Origin: Rhinopomastus cyanomelas
Taxonomy: Eukaryota > Chordata > Aves > Bucerotiformes > Rhinopomastidae
DNA: 64,000 bases
Assembly: GCA_013400115.1 (NCBI GenBank)
Contig: VXBP01007589.1
Span: 154,483-218,482 of the forward strand
Reading direction: 5' to 3'
The translations under genes and the position numbers were made by a program. Shown here in pieces: positions 1-12,231 of the stretch. Each line of letters opens with the position of its first letter. Position 1 is the stretch's first letter. The notes beneath the pieces are model-generated. The model saw only the letters and a list, made by a program, of their open reading frames with translations, searched no databases and was not told the origin of the DNA.

Positions 1-46
1 CATTGGGATTTCAGAGAAATAAAAAATGTAAATGTACCACCCATCC

Positions 47-304
47 AATGTCATCTAGTGATAGGACGAGGGGGTGTAAGCAGAAACATAGGAGGTTCCA
101 CATCAACCTGAGAAGGAACTTCTTCACAGTGAGGGTGACAGAGCACTGGAACAGGCTGCCCAGGGGGGTTGTGGAGTCTCCTTCACTGGAGACCTGCCTG
201 GACATGTTCCTGTGTGACTTGGTCTAGGTGATCCTGCTGTTGCAGGGGGATTGGACTAGATGATCTTTTGAGGTCCCTTCCAATCCCTAACGATTCTATG
301 ATTC
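47..304 (+). mobile_element. CR1 LINE 3' fragment (type A)
   Basis: 5'-truncated CR1 carrying the last part of the ORF2 C-terminus (translation includes RRNFFTVRVTEHWNRLPRG, typical of CR1 ORF2 ends) followed by the 3' UTR. It ends in the octamer tail (gattctatgattc). A short deletion near 195-200 joins 'ETCLDMF' where other copies read 'ETFKTHLDMF'. Same 3'-end type as the copies at 3919, 13309, 44798 and 57880. Confidence 0.93.
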
Positions 305-1821
305 AGTAGTGGAATTAAGTTGTAAATGATTCTTAAAGTTTTTGAGCTTCATTTGTATTAATTGTTTATACCTTGATTCAAATTCGTAAAGCTTCATACT
401 TTAAGATAAAACAGAAGAAGTGTAATCCTTCTTTTGAACATATTCAGTGGGTAGGCTTTGTGTTCCCTCCAAATGCCTTACTGGTGCAAAACTTGTAACC
501 TGAAGAGTTGTAGCATCGTTTCAGTTTTGACTTCGGAATTCCACGATCAGGTCTTACATCCCTAGCATCACATGGGGGAAGGAGGGGAAAGAGAAGTATA
601 TGTATATATAATTTCACCTATGCTAGAAAAAGATGTAGATCAACATGAATTAATTAATTAACTAAAACAGAACCCATGGCCTCCTATTCCTTTATCTTTC
701 TTTTTATGATATTTCATTTAGTTTAACATAAATACAGCTAATTGCTAATCCCCTATGACTATGGATATGCAGTCATTTTATTGATTAATTGAAAAATATG
801 GATGGCTTTTTTGAAAATCAAAACGTCTCATGGTTCGTGACTGGAAAAGCACTGCCTCTGAAGCTCCTTTTTTTTGCATCCAGTTGAGAAAGCAGCTTAC
901 TGCCTTCCCCCATGGCATCGATCGTGTGACCGCTGCACGTGCTTGAGCTTTCGTGCAAAGATTATGGAGTGTATGATCTCTTTTCTGAAGAAAACGGTTC
1001 TAAAAGAAGGATAAAATATTCTGAAGAAAGTATTTCCAAAACAAACGGGTGTCTAATAACTCACTGTAATTACGCATCTGACAGAAGTATCTTTCTTTCA
1101 GTTTATGAAGCAATGTTTTCCCAGAGAGCATCTGACGAAAAGATGGACAGAAAAGATCTACCTGGATTTTTGAGAGGCTGTGGATATCCTATACCTGCTA
1201 GTACAATACAACCTGTCTTTCAGCTGGTCTGTCCAGGCAAGTGGCTTCTCAAAATTGCTTTGCAATGGTATAAAATTTCAGCTGCAGATGCTGCAGACGT
1301 AGGGGTTTTGGAGTGGTTGGTGTTTTGCTTGCATGAATAAAGAAGCCTCTCTTCTTAAAAGCGTAGTCAGGACAAAACCCTACCTGGTGTTGATGGTCTT
1401 TACAAAAGACCATCTTTTTCTAGATTTCTGCTTTCTTTCTCGACTTCTTCTGTGACTAACGTTGGTCAAATAGAATCCCATAACATTTTGAAATATACAT
1501 GGGAGGGCTTAGAGCAATTTTTGTGGCTGGTCTACACATGCAGATGTCTCCAAGAAAAACATTCAACACCTCTGTAAAGCCAGTGGTGTTTCCCTCCAAC
1601 AGCTCAACCCCACAAACTGGTACAGTGAATGTTTGTAAATACAATAAGATGTCACAAAGCAAGATTCAAGATGACCTGTGCCATAAGGAAGAGGGAGGTC
1701 ATTACCTTTTACAAATAGAAGTAAAGTTGTAATGAATTAAGTCCTTCTCATCTTTCTCGTGGCATGTCTTTTCTGCATGGCAGTCAGTGGAGGAGGCTGC
1801 AGTGCTCAGCTCTTGCTATAG
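305..1821. other. Unique AT-rich sequence, no gene recognised
   Basis: No repeat or conserved coding motif recognised. It holds an alternating TA stretch near 598-612 and a 133-codon open frame (939-1340, +) whose translation resembles no family I know; its length is compatible with chance. Confidence 0.5.
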
Positions 1822-1848
1822 AGCAGCAGCAGCAGCAGCAGCAGCAGC
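1822..1848 (+). repeat. (AGC)9 trinucleotide microsatellite
   Basis: Nine perfect AGC units. There is no surrounding open frame of note, so it is read as a noncoding microsatellite, likely length-polymorphic. Confidence 0.95.
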
Positions 1849-3035
1849 TCCTGGGAGGTTTTTACAGATACAGCCTCTCTGGGCACCTCACAAGCTGAGG
1901 TGCATGAAGCTACTTGCAATTTCTCCTCTTTAGCAGCGGGATTTTGGTTTGTACTGACAAATGTAGGTGCTGTGAGCTAAAGCTGATTGAAACAGGAATT
2001 CATATGACCTCTGTGTCCTCCTGAGATTGACAGTCAGTAGAACTGTGAGGTTCTTGCAGATGGGAATCTTCTTTGGAGGTAGGGTTAATGTTTTGGAGGA
2101 GCAATCCCACAGAGTGCTTTTAAAGCGCAGCTTTATTTCATGACAGAAACTCTTGTTTAATGGATGCATTAGATTTTTTAGTCACCTACGTGCGGTTTCT
2201 TTTTAGAGTTCATTTTGGAAGGCTTCCTTCCGTTAGCTTTCTCGTCAGGCTGCATCTTTGAGAAGGTGTTCTCCAAGTGCTGGATCACGCATGGTAACCT
2301 GCTTCTAGGTGTTGGCTCCTAGTAAAGGCAATTAGTTTATTGTGGAACAGTGTGTATTACATGTCATTTGGGTCACATTCCTAAGACAGTGTGAGTAAGA
2401 CCAGGTATTTTTAGTTGTTTGCTTAGTCTCCATCGCTATGGTAACAGGAGATTTTGTTGGACAGATTTCTCTCTTATATCTGAGATTTGGGAGACTATTG
2501 CTACGTTGCACTGTGTTCGCTCACAGACAGACTAGGAAAGGTTTGTGCTTCCCTACTGATTATTTAATTTATCTTGAGCCTCTTAGCTATGAAGTGTTAT
2601 CAAGGCTTGTTTGGCTGTTGGAGCCTTCTTAGCCATTTTGGCTTCAAAACTCTTTCAGATTATGAATGTGTAAATGATGAATAATGGCTGAAATATGGAG
2701 GTGTGCCTGTGTCAAATGATTTCTAACGTGGAAGCAGTTACAATAGATAGCACTTACCTGTAAAGTGCCCTTGTTCCATATTGTAATACAAATGTCAATA
2801 TTTCTGAAGAGAAGTTATTACCAGAGTCCAACCTCGCTAAATTACCTGGGAAAGACTCTGCAACTGGCTGGATGTTTTGAATGGCTGAAGAGCTATTTGA
2901 GGCACCAGACTTCAGTGTCAGTGCAGAGCATCCCCTACCATCAGGCATGGAAAGGTAGAGAGGAGAGCAAGTGTACGTGTCTGGGCAGAGCTAGTATTAC
3001 TGTATTAGAATATATTAGAAGGTCAGAATTCCTGG
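1849..3035. other. Unique sequence, nothing recognised
   Basis: No repeat family, RNA gene or credible exon seen on either strand. The open frames are under 95 codons and carry no known motif. Confidence 0.5.
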
Positions 3036-3080
3036 AATCATAGAATCATTGGATTGGAAGGGACCTTGAAAGGTCATCGG
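3036..3080 (-). mobile_element. CR1 3'-terminal scrap (type A)
   Basis: Only the extreme 3' end of a CR1 in minus orientation: the tail-like catagaatcat followed by the ggattggaagggacctt block. Extreme 5' truncation (under 50 bp retained) is common for CR1. Confidence 0.8.
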
Positions 3081-3918
3081 AATTATTATTATACTGAGTG
3101 TTTTGGAGTGAAATTTTTAACCTGCATTGTGCCAGGTGACTGATCCATGAAAGATTAAAACAAGAAATGGGACCTTGGCCTTGAGCTTTGAGCATGGGGG
3201 GGTGAAAAAAAGGACACAGATTTTCTCTTAAAAAATTTTCCATCTTAATTTACTCACTGTTATCTTTTTTTGTTTATTAATAAATCTAAAAAAAACCAAC
3301 CCAAGATCTGGCCAAATCAGTTTCCAGGTGTTAAATGTCCTGTAACTTCTCAATGTCCAGTAGTGAAACGATAAGGACTGTCTTTAACTAGCGGTAATTT
3401 AGACAGGAAGAGCTTGAGGACTTTTTACTCCTCTTGAGAATTTTAGTTGCATCAGCCTTACATAACTACAAATCAGGTAGGTCTGGGATATGCTTAGTCA
3501 ATGTGAGGGTCAGGCAAGCACTGAAGTCCTGACAGTGCATTTATGAAGAAACCAGTAATATCTGTAGCAAAATGCTGGTGTTCATCGTTATATAACAGAG
3601 CTTGCTGTCAAAATAGGAAGGAGCAGGATCTGTTATAAATTATCTGCACAGTATGAATTAGAATTAGGAGGTGGAATAGGCAAAAAAAGGAACCTATGGA
3701 AGTCTTAGTCCTACTATTTTGAGTCTCTGTGTCTGTACAGCAATTTGTGCAAACAAGATTATATTGAGAACTAATGAAGATGCTGGTACGTGGCTGGTCT
3801 TGGTGAGTGAAGGCTTATACATTGTTTGTGATTTCCTCCTGCAATCTGCTTTTTAACTTTGGGGGAGCAAAGGTTGATCCTTTTAGGTTGAATGATTTTA
3901 ACCACTGAAGATTCTTTA
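3081..3918. other. Unique sequence, nothing recognised
   Basis: No repeat or coding motif recognised. Confidence 0.5.
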
Positions 3919-4313
3919 GAGGCTGAGGGAGCTGGCTCTCTTTAGCTTGGAAAAGAGGAGACTGAGGGCTGACCTCATTAATGTCTATGAATATTTGAAG
4001 GGTGGGTGTCAGGAGGATGGAGCCAGGCTCTTCTCAGTGTCATCTAGTGATAGGACGAGGGGCAATGGTTGTAAGCTGGAACAGTGGAGGTTCCACATCA
4101 ATATGAGAAGGAATTTCTTCACAGTGAGGGTGATGGAGCACTGGAACAGGCTGCCCAGGGAGGTTGTGGAGTCTCCTTCACTGGAGACGTTTAAGACCCA
4201 CCTGGATATGTTCATGTGTGACTTGGTGTAGGTGATCCTGCTGTGGTGGGGGGATTGGACTAGATGATCTTTTGAGGTCCCTTCCAATCCCTAATGATTC
4301 TATGAATCTATGA
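3919..4313 (+). mobile_element. CR1 LINE 3' fragment (type A)
   Basis: 5'-truncated CR1 beginning in the ORF2 C-terminal region. The frame reads KRRLRADLINVYEYLKGGCQ and then the RRNFFTVRVMEHWNRLPRE segment up to an ORF2 stop near 4229. The 3' UTR and octamer tail follow. The open frame from 3947 is uninterrupted, so the copy is fairly young. Confidence 0.94.
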
Positions 4314-6460
4314 TACCTTGTTTCCTCACATTGTGAGGAAAAAGGAGTTAAAACTAGAAATAAGTGAAAACTCGAAACGACTGAAATATCTGCTATCAGT
4401 GGTGAGGTTTAGGCGCTGGTTTCAAGAAAAAGCCAGTTAAAATGAAGGTCAAGTGCACAAATAATGATGCTATTTCATCTATTTCAACCCAGTTTGTACT
4501 GCTACTTCATTCTGCTATTGAAAACAGAATGGCATTCCCTATGCAGTCAGGAGAAACCCTCAGTGCAACAGCACTGTACCTTGAATAAAACAGGAGAAGT
4601 AGAGGTAGTGAACTGATTTGGGCCATAAGCTTTGAAGTATCCATTGAAATGATCCGCTCATTGTTATAAAAATATCTCTGCAAAGGTTTTCCAGAAAGCA
4701 GTATTGTAGGCTGTTTTTAAATGTACCTTTTCTTCTCTGGTTCCAATTGCTCTGTGTTCTGTCCCAGTAAATATTTACACTGAGTTCAAGGAAACGGTGT
4801 GCACCTAGGGTAGACATTGGGACCACTAGCTGTTTTGCTTCCAGGTTTGCTGAAGAGTCTGCCAGGAATATCTTATTATTTAATATATTCTGCAGTCTGT
4901 GGCATCACTACTATTTATGCTAGTTGAGACTGGGTTAGGTAAATAGCTGTGAGCTGATCCTCTCTCTCTCTCTCTGTTAAGGCAAACTGTACAAAATTGC
5001 ATCGTTCTGATAACTGGAGTGTTTTCAAATAAAACGTAAACACAGTGAGGACTTTCTTTGCAACTGGCCCTCCTGAGCAGCCTCTTTTTGCAGCTTTGTA
5101 TTCATGACCTTGATAACTAATCTTGTATTTACACAAATTCCCCATCATTCTGGCTAAGGATATAAAATGTCATCTTTTGCTCAGATTGGGATGGCCACCT
5201 ATAAGCCATCTGAATTTCAGTCAGCCTCCCCTCACTGCTGATTTCTGTGCATTAGTGGGAAGGTAGTAAATAATTTATTTCCTTTAAGTACAGAAGTGTC
5301 TGTAATTTTCATATATTTACAGTATGATAATTAGCAGAAGGGAAGATTTCTTACAGGTGCTTTTAGCCTGCAGTCTGCTCTGACTTGATTCAAAGCAACA
5401 AATGTGAGTGCAGAACAACAAGCCCTGACAGACGCGTCATGCTGTGTGTCTTCAGTGAAGGCAGTGCCAGTTCCCGTTCTAGCTGCAGACAGGGAGGGCT
5501 AGACAGAAGGTCCCCAGGGTCCACGCAGCTAACAGAGGGTAGTAGAGCAGCCCCATACTGCCCTTGCCACAAATTGTGGTTCAGAGCTGGATTCATGCTG
5601 AACCTTCATCATTTTTCAGTCCCACCGGGGTGTTTCCATGATAACAGGTGCCTGTCGTTGGGGCTTCGGGAAAGCCCAGTTTCAGTTTGGGGGCTGAGCT
5701 CAGAAACGCTGCTGACTGAACTTTTCTTTCTCACTTCTTCCTTACTATGGGTCATATTTGTGACATCTTATGCATAAACTATTAAATACAAGCAACCCCC
5801 TCAGCAATTCCTGTTTCAGTCATGCCAGACAAACTTTTCTTTATGGAGCAAGTCCTTCCGTGTTGAGTATTAATGGAAAACACGGCTCCTGCATCACGGA
5901 CGAGAAGTTGCCTCTTAAAACTGTTGGGTTTTCATTAAAAAAAATAAAAGACTCTATGAATACTCTTAATAGGAATAAAGTTGTAATAGTTCTCATGCAT
6001 CTTGCAGAAGACAGTACTCAAAAGTTTCCTTCCTTGTGCTGTTGTTTAAGAATGTTTCTCATGCCTACATGGCAATAAGCTCCAAGGCAGATGCAGGCCA
6101 TCACGATGAGCATTTAAGCCAAAGGTAACAGTAAGATGTTTCAATTATTTCATCAAAGAACTCTACAAGTGAGTTATTACCAATTAATAGATGCAGTAAT
6201 AAAATGTCTTTTATTAGGGCTGTTGCAAAGATTTGCATTTCCTATGTGATGGCTTCTGGATCATGGTGAAATGCAAAGTGGTTCTAATGAGCCCTTCAGG
6301 TCTTGAAGACCTTAGGGTCATTCATTCAGGATAAACTGCAGCAAAATGAAATAAAATACGTTGCAGTAGGGTTCTCTCCTTGACTACTGAATCTCTACCC
6401 AAGAAATTGCAGATTATGATGACTTTTGAAGATGAAAGAACAACGCATGCAATATCTGCA
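4314..6460. other. Unique sequence, nothing recognised apart from a short TC run
   Basis: About 2.1 kb with no recognised repeat or exon. A 130-codon frame at 5385-5777 and a 102-codon frame at 5770-6078 show no family features. A short TC microsatellite lies inside and is listed separately. Confidence 0.5.
4961..4975 (+). repeat. (TC)n short microsatellite
   Basis: About seven TC dinucleotides in a row. Confidence 0.85.
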
Positions 6461-7113
6461 AAGGCCCTGCCCTCTTGTCCTGGCACTGTTTGCCTGGGAG
6501 AAGAGCCTGACCCCCACCTGACTACAACCTCCCTTCAGGGAGTTGGAGAGAGGGAGGAGGTCCCCCCTGAGTCTCCTCTTCTCCAGGCTGAACACCCCCC
6601 GCTCCCTCAGCCTCTCCTTATCAGACTTTCCCTCCAGTCCCTTCCCCAGTGCTCCTCTGGACCCACTCAAGCCCCTCAATCTCTTTCTTGAAGCGAGGGG
6701 CCCAGAACTTCCCCCAGTACTCGATGGGAAGCCTCCCCAGTGCCCAGTACAGGGGGAAGAATTACATCCCTAGTCCTGCTGGCCACAATATTGCTGATCC
6801 AAGCCAAGATGCCATTGGCCTTCTGTATATCGAAGTCTTTGCTGAAGTCTAGGTAGACCACATCCACGGTCTCCCTCTCATCTATCAAACGGGTCACCCA
6901 GTCAAAGAATGAGATCAGATTGGCTAGGCAGTACCTTCCTTTCCTAAACCCATGCTGGATGTGCCTGATCCCCTGGTAGCCTTGTACAAGCCGCTCGATG
7001 GCACTTGGGATGATCTGCTCCATAACCTGGCCAGGCACTGAGGTCAGGCTGACAAGCCTAGAGTTCCCCAGATCCTCCTTCTGGCCTTTCTTGTGGGTGG
7101 GTGTCAGCAAATC
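6461..7113 (-). mobile_element. CR1 LINE, internally deleted, RT region to C-terminus (type C)
   Basis: Minus-strand CR1. Reading 5'->3' on the minus strand it opens with RT motifs near 7112-6840, then jumps at about 6829 to the ORF2 C-terminal region (KANGILAWI through EKRRLRGDLLPLSNSLKGGCS). It stops before the 3' UTR, so it also lacks the CR1 3' end. The missing middle would hold the RT GVPQGS and YADD-type motifs, so the copy is dead. Confidence 0.93.
6676..7112 (-). pseudogene. CR1 ORF2 reverse transcriptase remnant
   Basis: The minus-strand translation shows the CR1 RT N-terminal half: KKGQKEDLGNSRLVSLTSVP, then VMEQII, HGFRKG and VDVVYLDFSKDFD (RT motif with the first catalytic aspartates). 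Immediately after FSKDFD the frame runs into IQKANGILAW, which normally lies some 150 residues later. It is a fusion of two distant ORF2 segments across an internal deletion. It has no catalytic YADD and cannot be functional. CR1 ORF2 normally encodes an endonuclease plus RT that primes on nicked target DNA. Confidence 0.88.
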
Positions 7114-8526
7114 TAGTTTGGGTGATCACATGGCCAGGCCAGGCACCAACTTCATTTCAACATGATTGAACTGATACACACAGTAATCAGAGTCCCAAGC
7201 ATCATTATGGATTTATTAAGAGATTTTGATAATAAAGTTCAAACCTAAAGAAAACAAACACCCAACTTGGCTGGCGAAGACAGTTTTTGCAAGTCTGTTC
7301 ACATTTTGCATAACATTTGGAATAATTTGAAAACCTTATTTTGGAACAACAATGCTGCTCTCTGAGCAGGGAATTTTCTCCTTAAAATTCTGCATTGCTG
7401 CGTTGTCTGTAGAACAGTTGACAACAGTTGAATTAGTAGTGTGCTGACACTGCTGCCTGTCATCCAGACTGACACTGTCTTATTTATAGTCTCCTCTTCT
7501 GACACCTAAGCTACAAAATCTCCAACTGGCTTTTTGCTCTGTCTGTGTTAGGATCCGGTGCTGAGGGTCTCATTCGGTGCCCAGTGCTCCTGAGCACTCC
7601 CACCATGATAATAGGTTGCGCAAAGGGCGACGCGTTGTCAGGTCTGCTCTCAAGAAAGATGGGACGCTTGTAAATTGAAGCAATGGAATGTCTGTGCACC
7701 CCGATAGGCAGGAGGTAAATCCTTACCTTTGACTAGCTTCTTGTGTCGGCTCTGTCTCCCTACACCCAAACGTAGGAAGGATGATACCTGTCGCAGTGAA
7801 TCCTGTGGCGCGTCGTGAGCGGGAAGTATGACATCATTTGCAACACATACCCATCAGAGTATGTCCGGTGGTGGAACACAGAGCAGAGTTGCTGCTGGTC
7901 TGACTGCTTCCGGGACCATCTGGCTGAAGACTTGGGAGAAAGCACTTTCTCTGAGCCAACATTTTTCATTGCAAGTGCTTATTACAAATATGTAGCTCTT
8001 GACTGAAGCTTAGAATGACTTTTTGTTTTACCTTCTTCTCTCTAGTGACACCATTAGAACCACAGCAGTAGAGCGGCTTTTGCCAGTCTTCTTTCCTAAG
8101 GCTTTGTCATGCCTTAGGCGCAGAAGGGCAGTCCATCAGACCACATCCCTTTCTACCTGTTGGTTTGTGTTTTCACTACTGTCACTACAGGGAGTTTATA
8201 TTTCTATGTAAATATTAGGAACTCAGTTTGCCAGTTCACTTCAGGCCATACTAGCAAGTGCTGTGGCTAGACAGTATTCACCTGTCCAAATCTCTGGCTT
8301 TCAGCAAGTTAGCATTCACATGAAGTACAAAATGAAGTGTCTCCGTTGAAAAGAACTCAACAAGTTCACCTATGCCTTTGAAATGTAAAGCTTTTAATTG
8401 TTTTTATTTTTAATGTGGAGTTTTTCTTCAGTTTCTGAACCAGATTAACTGCTCTTGAAAGCTTATCAGCACTGATGGAGCAGCTTCACGGTCTCTTATG
8501 CCTGTGTAGCAGTGTGTCTGCTAAAG
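7114..8526. other. Unique sequence, nothing recognised
   Basis: No repeat or exon recognised. Several 60-70 codon frames have no motif. Confidence 0.5.
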
Positions 8527-8952
8527 CATAGAATCATTCAGGTTGGAAAAGACCCTTGAGATCATGAAGTTCAAACACTAACCCTACTAAGCCCCACTAA
8601 ACCAGATCTCTAAGAACCATGTCTAAATAATCTGTAAATACCTCCAGAGATAGTGACCCAGCCCCCTCCCTGGGCAGCCTCTTCCAATGCCTGACCACTC
8701 TTTCAGTGAAGAAATTGTTCCTCATATCCAGCCTAGGCCTCCCCTGGTGCAGCTTGAGGCTCTTCCCTCTTGTTCTATCACTGATGACCTGTGAGAGGAG
8801 ACCAGCACCCACATCTCTACAGTGTCCTTTCAGTGGTTGTAGAGGTCTCCCCTCAGCCTCCTCTTCTTCAGACTAACCAGCCCCAGCTCCCTCAGATGCT
8901 CCTCATAAGTTTTGTTGTCTGTGCCCTTCACCAGCTTTGTTGCTCTTCCCTC
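8527..8952 (-). mobile_element. CR1 LINE 3' fragment (type F)
   Basis: Begins (minus 3' end) with catagaatcattcaggttgg and runs back through the 3' UTR into the ORF2 C-terminus; minus-strand translation shows SDRTRGKSLKLHQGRPRLDMRNNFF. Similarity fades around 8950. A different 3'-end type from the copy at 47; similar to the one at 37266. Confidence 0.9.
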
Positions 8953-9173
8953 ATGTCATCTTCTTCAACTGTCATCTCCTCAGGATGGTGTTTGCTCTTT
9001 TTGCAACCACATCCTTGAACACCACTCTGCCTTCCTCTGTAGGGCAAGTCTTTACTGCTGCTGCCTAGACAGTGTTCCTCGTTTTTAGGAATTCATCTGT
9101 TTTTTTCCAAGTTAACTACTTTGCCTTTGCCTCTATTGAGTTATATCTCGCTGACTTTGGGCCACTTCTCTGG

Positions 9174-9617
9174 TTTCATAGACTCATAGAATGGCCCGAG
9201 TTGCAAGGGATCTCCTCAGGTCATCTAGTCTAACCCTCACGCAGGAAGCAGGGACATCCTCAACTAGATCAGGTTGCCCAAAGCCTTGTCCAGCCACCCC
9301 TGAAATATCTCCAGGGATGGGACCTCAGCTCCCCCCCCCTGCCCCGGGCCACTTGTTCCATTGTTCAACCTCCCTCCTGCTAAAGAACTTCTTCCTAACA
9401 GCCCATTTCAATCCACTCTTCTCTAATGTGAAACCATTGCCCCTCATCCTGTCACTCCAGGCCTTCGTAAACAGTCCCTCTGCAGCCTTCTTGTAGCCCC
9501 CTTCAGGGTCTGGAAGGCCACTCTAATCCAGGCTGAACAACCCCAATTCCCTCAGCCTGTCCTCCAGACCCCTCATCATTTTCGTGGCCTCCTCTGGAAC
9601 TGCTCCATCAGGTCCCT
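9174..9617 (-). mobile_element. CR1 LINE 3' fragment (type G)
   Basis: Minus-strand CR1 with the catagaatggcccgagttgc end, a UTR holding aactagatcaggttgccc, and ORF2 C-terminal sequence. It has a C-homopolymer expansion near 9332-9340. Same type as the copy at 45771. Confidence 0.9.
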
Positions 9618-9842
9618 GCATTAATGAAAATAGGACCAGGCTCTCTGAGACCTCCCTTTTTACTTAATCTCAATCTTGACAAGGAAGTATTTAGCCGCTC
9701 TTTGAGAAGGATATTTTGGTTCCTGAAAAGAAAAGAAGGAGTCAGCAGAAAATGAGAGCTTTCAGATTACCTAGCTCTTAAGAGATTCACAAACTGTATC
9801 ACTGCAGTATTCTTGATCAGAAAGATGTCTTTTCCCTTCTAC

Positions 9843-10377
9843 TCAGCTTTGGGGAGGCCACACCTCCAGTCCTGTGTCCACTGTTGTGCCACTTACTACA
9901 GGAGGAACACTGAAGGGCTGGAGAAGGGACAGAGGTGGCTACCAAGTCATTAAAGGATTTGGAACAGGTGTTGTATGAGGAATGCCTGAGAGATCTGGGG
10001 CTGTTTAGTCTGGAGAAGAGGAGATGGAGGAGACATCATCTTGCTCTCTACAACGACTTGAAAGGAGGTTGTAGGGAGGTGGGGTTTGGTTTGGTCTCGG
10101 TAGTGACCAATGATAGGACAAGAGGAAATGGCCTGAAGCTGTGACAGGGGAGGTTCAGGCTGGATGTCAGGAGCAATTTCTTTCCTGAAAGGGTTGTCAG
10201 GCAGTGAAACAGCCTGACCAGGGTGGGGGTTAAGTGCCCATCTCTGGAGGTGTTGAAGAGAAGGGCATGTGTTGCGTTGGGGGACAGGGTTTAGTGTTGC
10301 TGATAGGGCTGGGGAAAGGTTGGACTGGATGATCTTGAAGGTCTGTTCCAGCTAAAAGTGTTCTATGATTCTACGAT
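9843..10377 (+). mobile_element. CR1 LINE 3' fragment (type B)
   Basis: Plus-strand CR1 from the ORF2 C-terminal region (ggggaggccacacctccag...) to a degenerate octamer tail (ttctatgattctacg). ORF2 is interrupted by a stop near 10142. The UTR marker gttgaagagaagggca is shared with the copies at 20201 (-) and 31749 (+). Confidence 0.92.
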
Positions 10378-11414
10378 ATTAAGTTTTATAAGTTGTAACT
10401 TGCTGTCTGTGAAATGACCCATTTAGACTGACTTAAGCCCTATTGACATATGCAGTTTGTACAGTACAGTGCACCTCTGCAGGTACGTAGATGTGTTTGT
10501 ATGGTACATATAGGATCATAGGATGTTAGGGGTTGGAAGGGACACATAAAACTAAAGTGAGAGACTTACATACTATATCTTGAAATAAAAAAGATCTCTC
10601 TCCAGTGAAATCAGTTGTTAAACAGGAGGAAATCTGAATAATTTCAGCCACCTTACTCTAAGATCTCCTAACAGGAGCGTAAATGAAAAGAGTTGGAAGA
10701 CCTTATATGAAGATGAGCATCTTATGTGAAGGCAGAATCATCCCAAGATGTTTAGTTTATGTGTGTATGTGTTAGTTTATAGATTATGTTAGGGTTTCAT
10801 CTCCTTTTTGATGATTTTTATCCATACCTCAAAGCACAGTCATCTTTCCAGTACTGCTCGCTCTGACTGTTCGCGTTCCTGAGGTGGTGAAATAAAGCAC
10901 TCAAATTGGTAGTTTCTGATTAGTACTGACTTGGTGGTAGGCATTTGGCCTGAATTGTTTAAACTTGGCTTAGGTCTGATTCTTGTGCCCATGATCATCA
11001 GAGAGATGCTTTCTAAGGAGCATCTTATGTTTGTTCTCTCTGTCCTACACATCTGCACACACACAATCATACTCAGTCCTCTCATCCAGCCACATACATA
11101 ACACATGTGTAGACAACTGCAACCAGTTGTTGTTGCTTGTTGAGACAGATGCTACTCACGGTCCTTGATTTCCTTCTGTCAGTACTGAATGTGTGCAGGA
11201 GACTGAGTAGAGTACAACGACTTTTAAACAGAGAAATGACTTGCTTTTTCTGATAGAAAATAGTTGTAAAAGTAGATAAACTGTCCTTAACTTTGCTTTG
11301 CCCTGTTAGTTTCTGATAATGTATTTTAGACAAATTCCAGTCAATCGGTGTAATTTGCTGTTTTGTTATGGCCACAAAAGTGGGAGCAGAGGGGCTCTGC
11401 CCTGTTGAAATTTT
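10378..11414. other. Mostly unique sequence
   Basis: No exon recognised. It contains the CR1 scrap at 10511-10547 and, at 10700-10719, a 20-mer repeated inside the CR1 at 11415 (see findings). Confidence 0.5.
10511..10547 (-). mobile_element. CR1 3'-terminal scrap
   Basis: taggatcataggatgttagg followed by ggttggaagggac is the minus-strand 3' end of a CR1 with the cctatgat-type tail. Same tail type as 29116-29186 and 47648-47686. Confidence 0.75.
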
Positions 11415-11778
11415 CTCAAGGGAGACCTTCTCTCTCTCTCTCCAGCTCCCTGAAGAGAGGTTGTAGTCAGGTTGGAGTTGTGCTCTTCTCCCGGGCAACT
11501 CACCTTATATGAAGATGAGCAGAGTCTGAAGCTGTACCAGGGGAGGGTTAGGTTGGGTGTTAGAAAGCCCTTTCTCCCAGAAGAGTGCTCAGACCCTGGA
11601 CTGGACTGCCCAGGGCACTGGTGGAGTCCCCATCCCAGGAGGTGTTGAAGGACAGCCTGGCTGTAGCCTTTAGTGCCCTGGTCTGGCCGCTGTGGTGGTG
11701 TTAGGTCCTGGTGTGGGCTGGATGAGCTCAGAGGGCTTTTCCAGACTCAGTAATTCTGGGATTCTGTGGTTCTGTGAT
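11415..11778 (+). mobile_element. CR1 LINE 3' fragment (type C) with replaced segment
   Basis: Plus-strand CR1 matching the copies at 41590 and 59315 (ctccctgaagagaggttgtag ... gagggcttttccag ... attctgtggttctgtg). In place of the usual agcgacaggatgagagg stretch near 11502-11521 it holds a 20-mer identical to 10700-10719. Confidence 0.9.
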
Positions 11779-12231
11779 TTGCTGGCTACCTCTGTGCTGT
11801 TATAAAGGAACCCTGAAAAATGGAACAAATGAGATCTGTGGCAAAACTGTAAAGTTAGTCCATACAACTTTACATTAAAAATAACTTGACTGTTCTATGC
11901 TGTCTCTTGCTCAGCACTTGAATTCTATGATTTTGTTTTAACTTGTCTTGACTTCAGCAAAGCAAGTCTTTGCTTTCTGCTGCTGCATGAATGGAGTAGC
12001 AGCATTTTGTGGTTTAAAATGTAACAGGTACATGTAATCCATTGTAAAAGGTAATGGTTAAAAAAATCAGGTTTGAATGAATATCTGTATCCTGACCAAA
12101 CCCATAAGAAGGCTCTGTGCTGCACAGTTGTGCTTATTATTGCTTCTTTTGCTCATTCCATTGAATTCTCTAGTAGCAATTGCAGCACAATCCCTGCAAA
12201 ATGGGGATATTTGTCAACGAGTTATCAACTA
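11779..12231. other. Unique sequence, nothing recognised
   Basis: No repeat or exon seen. Confidence 0.5.

Noticed and set aside
939..1340. 133-codon open frame (+)
   Set aside because: No recognisable domain, no compositional sign of coding, no splice context I could support; such length occurs by chance in 64 kb.
1822..1848. (AGC)9 as a polyglutamine or polyserine tract of an exon
   Set aside because: No supporting open frame or splice sites around it.
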